From: Ceratotherium simum simum
Taxonomy: Eukaryota > Chordata > Mammalia > Perissodactyla > Rhinocerotidae
Direction of reading: 5' to 3'
DNA length: 64,000 bases
Assembly: GCF_000283155.1 (NCBI RefSeq)
Contig: NW_004454281.1
Coordinates: 2,067,303-2,131,302 of the forward strand
Positions 23,690 to 64,000 of the stretch are shown here, piece by piece; the first letter of the stretch is position 1, and the number at the start of each line of letters is the position of its first letter. The notes under the pieces were generated by a model. That model ran no database searches, was not told the origin of the DNA, and saw nothing but the letters and a program-made list of their open reading frames with translations. The position numbers and the translations under genes are program-made.

Positions 23690-24870
23690 ACCTGGCCTGG
23701 CGCAGCCCTGGCCAGGTCCCTCCTCTTGGAGCTCGCCCTCGATGCAGTTACAGACCACCCACTCCCTCCGCCCCGGACGTGACTGCAGGGCATCTCCGGA
23801 CGCCGCTCAGAGGGTTCCCCTTCCCCGACCCCCTGCCTCAGATTCCTTAGCCTGAACAACGGGTTCCCCAGGGGTCTCTCGGCGCGTGGGTGTGGGCTGT
23901 CCTCTTGGGCCACCGCTTTAGCCACCCCCTCCAGCCCTCCTGCGCCGGTGCCTGCTCCCATCTTAGTGACGGCAGAACGAGGACGCTCCTGCTCCTGTTC
24001 TCCGGAGCCGCAATGGCATAGGTCACTCAGGGCCGGAGCCCCCGGGAGGGCAGAGCCGCGCGAAGAAGGGCAGCGCTGACGGCCCCGGAAGCGCCTCCTG
24101 TCTCCATGCCTCCCGCTCCCCACGCCGCTCCGCTCTCGGCCCCGCCGCCAGGAAGCTCCGCGGCGGCAGACGCCGCTCCGCGGCCGGGCCGCAGGCGTCG
24201 GAGGTGCGGGCGCTGCCGGACCCGCCGCCCCGGATCTCTGCCCTCGCGGGGCCCCTGTCCCGCGAAGGGAGCTCACCTGGCCCGGCCCCTCCGCGGACGC
24301 CGGGAGCCTTGCGCTCCGGAAAGCGTCGGGGAAGGGTCAAGCCCTTTCCGGGATCCGAGGGCGGGGAGGGAGCCTCCGGGGACCCCAGAATTCTACGTCC
24401 TCCCTCCCTTCTCTCCCTCCCGGTGAGATGTCCGCCTACCCCCGACTTCGGCCCCGGTGCTCCCCCTCCTCGGCTGCAGCTCAGTGTGGGGAGTGGGGGC
24501 CGACTGGAAGGGGTCTGGAGGACGAGGTGGTCGTCACGAGAAAGGACCGGCGAGGCGGTGGTCTAGGGTCCCGGTGACACGCTGCGGCGGGGTTCCGCGC
24601 CTGAGGACGCAGTGGAGCACCAGGTGCGTGCGCGCTGTCCCGCCGACGGCGCCCGGGCCGTGCGCCCCCTCCTGCCCCCACACCGCATAAACGCGGGGCA
24701 GGGAGGGTGCCCTGAGAGGGAATCTGGCCGCGGTGGTCGCGGGCCCGCGGTTTCAGTCCTCCCACCGGCTCTGTCCGCGCCCTAGCGGACCCCGGCTCGG
24801 CTCTCACATCACGCGGTAGAATCACATCACGCGGTAGAAGATGAAGCACGGCGTTTTGGCCCAGGGCTTC
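23690..24870. promoter_or_regulatory. Unassigned CpG island
   Basis: About 1.2 kb of dense CpG with G+C far above the flanks, lying 1.6 kb downstream of the CRKL polyA site and 7 kb upstream of the first AIFM3 coding exon. A good minus-strand donor (CCAG|gtgagc, exon end 24277) could mark the first exon of an AIFM3 5' isoform or a non-coding RNA. No convincing protein is encoded; open frames here reflect the low density of stop codons in GC-rich DNA. Confidence 0.6.
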
Positions 24871-24904
24871 CGGGAGCCAGAGGCGCAGGAGTGAAAGGGT
24901 TCGC

Positions 24905-25060
24905 GGGCACAGTGGTTCTCAAACTTGGCTGTATATTAGAACCTCCTGGAGAATTTTTTTAAATTCCAGCGCCCAGATTCATGAAATCAGAACCTGGGGT
25001 GGGACCCTCCAGGTCTCCACTGCACAGCGCCATTGGAGGGCCAGCGGTGTTGATGAGGCA
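24905..25060 (+). mobile_element. MER5A-like hAT DNA transposon remnant
   Basis: It begins CAGTGGTTCTCAAACTTGGC and continues with ATTAGAACCTCCTGGAGAAT and GGGTGGGACCCTCCAGG, the MER5A pattern. It is non-autonomous and old. Confidence 0.75.
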
Positions 25061-26522
25061 AGAGGGGTCTCACGATTCAGCAAGGGAACGCGGGCTACGA
25101 TTAGAGCCAGGCGCGCTCAGGCCTTGAGCTGCTCCCTTGGCCTGGATTACCATTATTTCCCCTTCCCTAGGCAGCCAGGAAGCCTTCCTGAACCCGCCCT
25201 GGGCTCCATAGTCCTTCCCACTGTCGGAGCCCATCATCACGGAGCCTATCATCACCGTCTGCTCCCGGAGCTTTCCAGGGCAGGCCAGCGCTTCCCCTGT
25301 GCTCCAGCACTGGCTGCCAATGACCGAGGGAACCAGAGTGTTCACAGAAGACTGCAAGAGCAGAGTCAGGTCTTCAGAGGGGGGTAGGGGATCACTGACT
25401 TGGCTAGAGAAGAGCCTCCCAGAAAGGCCCGAGAGACCCCACGAACAGCCCAGCAGTGTCACAGGCTTTGCTGCTGGGTGCAGTTTCAAGACCCAGGCGA
25501 TGGCCGGTGGGCGAGCACTGCCACTGACCTAGCAGCAGGAGGCAGATGGAAGGGCAACCCTCCACACTTGGCCCCATTCCCAAGGGTTTCCCTGCCACAG
25601 AGGAACCCAGCCCAGTACTGCTAACCAAAGTACACCTTTTCAAACTGAAAGTATTTCTCAAAGGCGTCTGCGGGGCATTGTTTATTCTAGAATGATTTGA
25701 CAGTTTTCATATTTCCATTCAAGACAAACTTTTCTCTTCAAATTCTGCAGAATCCTGAGTAGAGCCAGGGAGTGCATTTTAGCAGCGTGGTTCTATATAC
25801 AATATGGATTGGTATTACGTGCCGAAACTCATTTCCGGAGGTTTTGTAAGGCAATTTGGACCTCTCAGTACACACACAAACAGGCGTGGCAACACTGCTC
25901 TGGCTGAGGGGGTGTCAGGGACGTCAGTGGGCCCCCCAACACCTCAAGGTGTCCACCTAAAGGTCCCCAAAGTTCATCAGAAGGGCCATATATAGACAGG
26001 AACAGAAAAGGATTTAAGAAAGCCAGACGGGTATCACACCCTGACCTGGGACGAGGCTGCTCGTTTTCCATGACTTCCACTTGAAACCACTGAGCTCTAG
26101 CTAGCTCATGCTGAACAAATATTTAACGGAAGCCTTCAGATATGGGTGCCTAGAAGGGAAAACATCCAAGTTTTCCTTGGTGGTGCAAAGTATGGCAACT
26201 ATTGCCTCATCCTCAGAAGGCCGAGACTGAGCACCTGTCCCCTACAGCAGCCACTGTGCTCACAAACCTGGCACCAGCTGCTTCTCTTTTGCAGGGAGAC
26301 CCTGCATGCGGGGGAGGGCCAGTGCACAACCCCACTCTATTTTGTGGTCAGCAGCAGCAGGGCTGGGTCACAGGTTGCATCCTTGGCGACACACCAGGTG
26401 TTTCACCAGATGCTTAACTGCTGGGGAAGGGGGGGCGGTGCTGGTGGGGGCTGAGCACCTCCAGGCAGCACTGAGGAGACACCGAAACACCAAAGCCGCC
26501 GCCACCACCGGCTGATGTAAGT

Positions 26523-26528
26523 TTTATT
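26523..26528 (-). terminator. CRKL: CRKL distal polyadenylation signal
   Basis: AATAAA on the minus strand, followed by a GU-rich stretch (GGTGGTGG, then TTTGGTGTTTCGGTGTCTCC) 15-50 nt downstream. It gives a 3' UTR of about 3.45 kb, in line with the long CRKL mRNA of other mammals. Confidence 0.8.
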
Positions 26529-27505
26529 GAGACAATGTACAAACAGGACATGGAAACAAGGTTCCTGATGCTGGGACCAGTAACGTAAAATGGAATACAA
26601 AAATAAAAAGGCGCACTAATCTGTTAAGAAAAGACACTTGATGTATTCTAAGAATATAAGTCATTTAATACTGTTAATTTTATAGCACAAAATAAAACAA
26701 GCTATGATCCCAAAAAATAATTTTAAAAGCTTACACAGAAAATATTATTGCCTGAAGTTTATGATCTTTAAGTTACAGGTCAAAAGAGTTTTGTGTTGTT
26801 GTTGTTGTCGTCGTTTTAAAACACACAGTGAAGACCGTCTAGAAGCAAGGCCACTGTTCCTCCTGCAGAGACAACGACCCTGTCCCAGAGAACTGTCCTT
26901 CTACTCCTTTAGAACATACAACTAGCTCAGTGTCCATGCTGACAGCAGTTACCAGGGACACAGGTCTCAGGTCCCAGAGGGTGGATGGAGTTTGAGGCAG
27001 AGCTCAGTGGTGTCCACAGAAAGCATTAGTCTTAGGTACTGTGTTAAAACAATCAAGAATTCACTCATTTTAAGAGGTTAATGAACATAACATTAAAGGA
27101 TTAAATTATAAACACCTGGCACAAAAACACATCATCGCTTTTCAAAAATAAAACGTTCCTATTCCTCTGAGCAAACATTCCAAGAGCAGTGGCCATCTGT
27201 CCGGGCCCGCCTTGTCTGTAAACAGCCGTATAAGAAGGTGAGCACGGTGCCAGGGATGCTGAGCTCCAACGAGGGAGCAGCTGTTCTGCCCCCCTTTCAG
27301 TTTTCCAACCAGGAGCACAGACGGTGCCTCATCTGGGTGACCAAAGTCGTCAAATGGCAGCCAGTCGATGCGTCCTCCTCCTCGTTAAGAGTGTCATCAG
27401 GTGGTAATACACCTCGCAGAAATGACAAGGATGCCTCCCGTGCTGGAGGTCCTTCCCAGGATAAATAAGTTTCGAATCAAACTCTCAATGCCCTTCAGTA
27501 CGTAC

Positions 27506-27511
27506 TTTATT
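27506..27511 (-). terminator. CRKL: CRKL possible internal polyadenylation signal
   Basis: Minus-strand AATAAA inside the 3' UTR with only a modest downstream GU element. It could give a shorter UTR. Confidence 0.3.
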
Positions 27512-29537
27512 CACTTCTTGAATTAATTTAACATCCCGATATTTTCTTAAATGACACACAGTAGAACAGAGCACGCAGCAATAATGAACAATCCTAAAAG
27601 TGAAACCCGCCCAGAAGGGAAGGCAGCTCCTCTGGAAGATTCGCATCACTTTCTGAAGCAGTCTTCCCAGACCACAGGGGAACCCAGGCACAAAGCTGAG
27701 GCGGGGGTGTTGTTTTTTGTATATTTAGTGTGAAAAACAGAATTTCCCCGCCTGATTAAAAAACTTAGAACTAAGGTTCTAAGTCAAAAAGGTACTACTT
27801 TTGGCACATATCTTGAGAGTTCAGAACTCAGGCTCACCTCTTTCAGGCTCGGAATATCCTGGGCAGCCCTGGAGGCATGTACACGGGCTGAAGTGATAAG
27901 CAGACTTATGAAGCCAAACCTAGGTGCGTGGGGTATTCTGATTCTGAAGTCTTGCTACTGGTCAGTAGACACAGCTGAAAGGAAACTGCTTTCCAAAATG
28001 GCCATATACTTCCTGTGCTCTAAGCCAACTACTGTCATCAAAAGGTGACAAGCCCCTCAGCTAAATTTGGTTTAAAAAGACCTTAGGGTTTGTGCCATCT
28101 TTGAACAAGGCACACATTCCACCTTCTGCTAGACACCCCCCTCATGTATTGAGTCACTGGCCGCCGGGCAAGTGCTTCCAGGCAGCGTGTGGGGACCCTG
28201 CCACACACGTGCCACTTGTGGGCACCAGGCTGGGCCTAAACTCAGAACAAGAGGCAACTGCAATAGACAGGCACCTCTAGAGCAGGAGGTGGCCACAGTT
28301 CTCACTGATTAGGAAGAGCTGATCACTAAGCCTTTTTCAGGAAAACCACAGACGAGTAACCACAGTGCTTTTTCCAACTGACCACTCATTTTGTCACAGA
28401 ACACTCTCAAGATTCTTCAATATGGTAGTTACCTACCTGATGGAATACTGATTTAAAGAGAAATTGAAAAACTGTTGTTTTGTTGGTTCTGTCACCGGAA
28501 TATATTGCTCTAACCCTCAAAACCTAAGCCCCTCGGGAGACAGGGCCATGGTTATAGCAGATGCTCAGTAAATGATAGAGTTACTCATTAGTTTGCTGCT
28601 ACATTTCTAGGTCTGCTATATTCATTCTGAGCTGAGGCGTGTCTTCACCAGTGTCCAGGGGGAGAGTAGACTGCACCTCATGAAGGTTCCAGAATTCTAG
28701 TCTGCTATGTGCAGCAGATGAGGGATCAGTCACAATTTGCACTAGCCAGTTTGTATGAATAGGCCTCTTTTAGCTAACAGGGAAACTTTAAAATTAAATT
28801 GGTAAATGGTTAATGGTAAATTGGTTAATGGTTCTCCCTAGTCAACAAAACATCAGACATCAAATGCATTAACCAATTTCCAGAGCTTGCATTTTCTTTG
28901 CTTGGGAGCATCACGGACACATAGACTGTGGAACCAGTATTAGCAGCACCATTTTTCTCTGGCAGCCTGGTGAGGCTGGGGCAGGGAGGACTGGGCTTCA
29001 GTGAGTGGAATTTAAAGATTCATTCATGAATTCAATGATTCTATGAACAAGCTTACTTTTTATACCTATACCTTAAAGGGGTGCATTCACTGAAACGCTG
29101 GACAGAAAACCAGCCAAGTGCTCCCCCGGTGCTCCTGTCACTGGCAAACAAGGCAAGCAACGGTTTCCCACATCACCCCCCACTTGGATGCTTTTGGGGA
29201 CAATGTAATCCAAGAGGCTGTGCACACAGCTTGGCACACACCTGCTGTTTGTGTTGTTTGCTCTATGGCAAAACAAGGTACTACTGGCAACCAAGACGAT
29301 AAAGGCCTCTGCTTCAGGGTTGCTTTTTTTTATATTCCTTTAGTTACAGAAGCTTCAGTTTAGAAGCTCAGAGGCACGTGTCATTCCTTGTATTATCACA
29401 AAAATCCAACCTACTTAAAAAGTTTGTTCAGAACACACAAGTCTTATTAGTTAAGTCTTCCAAAACCAAACCAAATCAAAAGAAAAAAAGAAAAGCCAGA
29501 TTTGGGGAGTTAGGACAGAATTCCCTCTTCTTTAAGG

Positions 29538-29543
29538 TTTATT
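29538..29543 (-). terminator. CRKL: CRKL possible proximal polyadenylation signal
   Basis: Minus-strand AATAAA about 440 nt after the CRKL stop. Use would give a short-UTR isoform. Downstream sequence support is weak. Confidence 0.3.
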
Positions 29544-29979
29544 TCCTCTGTTCTTCAAAGGAAAAACAAAATGGCGACGGAGCCACTGCTTTGTGGAATA
29601 GCAACGTGCAATGTCTCACCACAGCCTCAAGCTTTCTCTGAAGAACATGACAAAATCAGTCACAAGTACAAACAGGGCAGTGATGAGAAGACAGACCCCT
29701 TCCTTGTCAACTTCTCTCCACTTGTGTGCTTCCACCAGTATTTCCAGTTTATGATCCAAAAGAACTCTAAAATTGGCTACTCTTTGACAATACGACTATG
29801 ATACAAATGCCGAGGCAGCCACTGTGTGCATTCCAAATGTGTATGAGAGACCGTCAGTCTGCAGAAAGCTGGACGTCAGCAACGCAGTGTAACTTGCCTA
29901 TGAGAGAGGATGCTTTCCCACTTCAAAGGAGACTATGACAGGCAGAACAACGAAGCAGCAGGAAACAGGGCAACAGCAA

Positions 29980-62110
<32,131 letters not shown>

Positions 62111-62458
62111 TTACAAGGCCGAGCCAGCACCTTCCTCTCGGCTCCGGGCCCGCAGCATCCCCCGCCGCCGCCGCCCGCCTGCTCCGGGGTCGCCTCACGG
62201 AGGGAGCCGGCTCGGGGAATGCGGGGCAGAGCCCGGGGTCGGGGCGGGCGAAGCCGAGCCGCAGCGGAGGCCGCCCCGGGGTCTCGGGCTGCCCAGCGTA
62301 CCAGGGGTGCGCTCCAGTCACTTCTGGCCTGGAACGCGCCGGCCTCGCGCCCCTACGGCTCTGCACCGACCTCCGCCGCCACTCCAAGCACTAAACTCCA
62401 GGGAGAGTCGCGCCTCCGGGGCGGTTTTGCCCAGCCCGTTCCCAACAGCCACAGCAAC

Positions 62459-62468
62459 AAAATGGCGG
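62459..62468 (+). promoter_or_regulatory. YY1-like site
   Basis: AAAATGGCGG on the plus strand, pointing away from CRKL. YY1 sites of this form usually sit just downstream of a start site. Confidence 0.5.
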
Positions 62469-62566
62469 ACGCGGGAGAAGCACCCGGCCACCTCCCCCTC
62501 TGGTCAGCACGCTCCGTCTGCGCACGCGCAGCCCCCGGCTCCCAGCTGCCGCCGGGGCCCTCCCCG

Positions 62567-62574
62567 TGACGTCA
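62567..62574. promoter_or_regulatory. CRE palindrome in CRKL promoter
   Basis: A perfect TGACGTCA, the consensus CREB/ATF site, 577 bp upstream of the CRKL ATG. Confidence 0.6.
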
Positions 62575-62584
62575 AGCAGCGCAG

Positions 62585-62589
62585 CCAAT
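62585..62589 (+). promoter_or_regulatory. CCAAT box (inverted relative to CRKL)
   Basis: CCAATCAGG on the plus strand, 11 bp from the CRE; a likely NF-Y site. The close CRE/NF-Y pairing is common in CpG-island promoters. Confidence 0.5.
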
Positions 62590-63269
62590 CAGGAGCGCGG
62601 TGGTGACCGTCCGGGCGTGCGCGGCTCTCGCCCGCTCCCGCGTTCCGGGAGGAGGCGGAGGCGGAGGTCGCGGAGGCGGGCACTCCCTTCCTGGACGGCG
62701 GTGTGCCGCCGGGGGCGCTGCCGCTGCCGGGTCTCCTTGAGCTGGCAGGAAAACAGCTGGACTCGAGAGGGAGCGGCTTTTCGAAAACCTGCTCTGGGAA
62801 CAAAGCGTAACGTGCAGGCCTAATCTGCGGCCTGGGAGGCGTGGCACTGAGGTGACCTGGCCGGCCGAGGGGCCCAAGGGGACCCGCACTAACGGAGACC
62901 GACGGGCGGACAGGCCCCGATGGGTCGAGGTGGCTCAGGAAGGAGACCGCGGGGGCTTAGGTGACCGGCAGATGGGCCCGAGGTGGCCTGGTAGGCTAAG
63001 GGACCCAGAGTGGCCAGGTGACCCGACAGGCACAAGTATAGGGTGTGAAGGTTGTATTGGCAGGATTAAGTGGTTTAGGAAGTCTACAGCCTGGGGTAAT
63101 CTAGCCATCACTGGCGCTGAATTACTGCAAATAAAATGCAAACGCCTCTGGGGCGTGGCTTGAAGGCCTCGCCTGCTCCGGATTCTGCCTGCTGCTCCGA
63201 GTTAACCTCCCTCCATTCCCCCTTGCTTACCCCGCTCCAGCAGTGCCCTCTAGCCTGTCTACCAGCCCA

Positions 63270-63400
63270 CCCCTGCCCTCCCCACTGGAATGTAAATTTT
63301 AAGAGAGCGGGAATCTTGTCTATCTTGTTCACCTCTGGGCCTAGCAAAATGTGTCTGGCCCTGACTTGATGCTCAAATATTTGTTGAATGAATGACTACT
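63270..63400 (+). repeat. L2 3'-end fragment
   Basis: GAGCGGGAATCTTGTCTATC then TTGTTCACC, and CAAATATTTGTTGAATGAAT, follow the L2 3' consensus. Confidence 0.7.
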
Positions 63401-63451
63401 GAAAAAAACCTCAGGCAACTGGTGCTGGATTATTGGTAGCACCACCCCTGA

Positions 63452-63511
63452 AACTGGACAGACAAGAAAGTAACTGGACAGACAAGAAAGTAACTGGACA
63501 GACAAGAAAGT
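63452..63511 (+). repeat. Perfect 3 x 20-bp tandem repeat
   Basis: Three identical, adjacent copies of AACTGGACAGACAAGAAAGT. There are no spacers and no open frame of note. Confidence 0.98.
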
Positions 63512-63759
63512 ATGTCCAAAAAGGGAGATGCAGGCAGTACAAACCCACGCTTAGATCCCTCTGTCAGTGGAATTTCATTCTGGCCGTTTGCACCCTCCCT
63601 CCTCCCCAGATTGAACATATCCTAGATTGTAGGGTGATAGGTGATGTCCATCTTTGGGTAAACTAAAGGGGAAATGTCAAGGTCTACTGCCTTTTGTGAT
63701 TCAGCATTACAGGTTTTCATCTTCTCTCCAAATACTTTCATGTTGTATTAGTCTCAGGT

Positions 63760-63900
63760 TTGATTAGCACAGAATTTGAAAATGACGGCTTGGGTTCCAC
63801 TCCTGGCTTAATCAGTTGACTAGCTGAGTGGCCTTGGGCCAGTTACTTAATCATCCATCCATGCCTCATATATTATTAAACAAGCTAATAAATGTAAAGT
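63760..63900 (+). repeat. MIR SINE fragment
   Basis: TTGGGTTCCACTCCTGGCTT, then AGCTGAGTGGCCTTGGGCC and AGTTACTTAATC follow the MIR sense order. Confidence 0.75.
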
Positions 63901-63905
63901 ACTTA

Positions 63906-64000
63906 GGGCCGGCCCTGTGGCTTGGTGGTTAAGTGCGCGCGCTGCAATGCTGGTGGCCCGGGTTCGGATCCCGGGTGCGCATCGAGGCACCACTTCTCCG
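63906..64000 (+). mobile_element. ERE SINE (tail type B), cut by window end
   Basis: GGCCGGCCCTGTGGCTTGGT head and GGGTTCGGATCCCGGGTGCG core; the copy runs off the right edge. Confidence 0.93.

Larger units (their letters stand above)
16873..26500. other. Region between AIFM3 first coding exon and CRKL 3' end
   Basis: No protein-coding exon was recognised. The region holds L2-like pieces (17.2 and 20.2 kb), two CpG islands (19.3-19.9 and 23.7-24.9 kb), MIR fragments (20.6 and 21.0 kb), an L1 3' fragment (22.9-23.5 kb) and a MER5A-like element (24.9 kb). No ERE SINE is present. Confidence 0.7.
26505..29979 (-). other. CRKL: CRKL 3' UTR
   Basis: About 3.5 kb between the CRKL stop codon and a well-formed polyA site. 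It is free of ERE SINEs, unlike the introns. A short GTT/GTC repeat lies near 26796-26815. Confidence 0.8.

Noticed and set aside
23635..24276. Minus-strand 213-codon frame in the unassigned CpG island
   Set aside because: It has low complexity, no recognisable domain, and codon content that looks like random GC-rich DNA. I kept the island as a possible promoter but not the protein.
63452..63511. Tandem 20-bp units as a CRISPR-like array
   Set aside because: The copies are directly adjacent without spacers, and the host is a mammal.

Overview
This is mammalian nuclear DNA, most likely from a perissodactyl (horse, rhinoceros or tapir). Two things support that. Three interrupted genes follow vertebrate GT-AG splicing and encode near-complete matches to known mammalian proteins. 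The window is also full of ERE-type SINEs, the tRNA-derived family of Perissodactyla, with a GGCCGGCCC head and a GGTTCGGATCCCGGGC B-box-like core; I count 22 copies. I cannot separate horse from rhinoceros or tapir from this sequence.

All three protein genes lie on the minus strand, in the order LZTR1 - AIFM3 - CRKL from left to right. Read 5'->3' this is CRKL, AIFM3, LZTR1, the arrangement of the distal human 22q11.21 interval, here in reverse orientation. (1) 1-3.4 kb: the first two coding exons of LZTR1; the rest lies off the left edge. (2) 3.4-5.3 kb: the LZTR1 CpG-rich promoter, an ERE SINE and an ERV1-like solo LTR. (3) 5.3-16.9 kb: the complete AIFM3 coding sequence in 20 coding segments, including a 21-nt microexon. 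The segments sum to exactly 1818 nt (605 codons plus stop), with every phase matching. (4) 17-26.5 kb: the AIFM3 upstream region, with a probable promoter CpG island at 19.3-19.9 kb that holds an assembly gap, an L1 3' fragment, and a second, unassigned CpG island at 23.7-24.9 kb. (5) 26.5-62.5 kb: complete CRKL, with a 3.5-kb 3' UTR, three coding exons summing to 912 nt (303 aa), introns of 20.1 and 11.0 kb crowded with SINEs, and a CpG-island promoter. (6) 62.5-64 kb: CRKL upstream DNA with an L2, a perfect 3 x 20-bp tandem repeat, a MIR and a truncated ERE.

The three genes are not an operon; each has its own CpG-rich 5' region. CRKL is an SH2-SH3-SH3 adaptor that passes tyrosine-kinase signals towards RAS/RAP pathways. 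LZTR1 is a Kelch-BTB adaptor of CUL3 ligase acting on RAS-family GTPases. AIFM3 is a Rieske/FAD oxidoreductase of the apoptosis-inducing-factor family. I found no new protein system. The more unusual items are the AIFM3 microexon, the unassigned CpG island, composite SINE tails, nested SINEs in one L1, a 185-N gap whose true content is predicted to be about 11 bp, and a cluster of ZNF143-like sites at the LZTR1 promoter.
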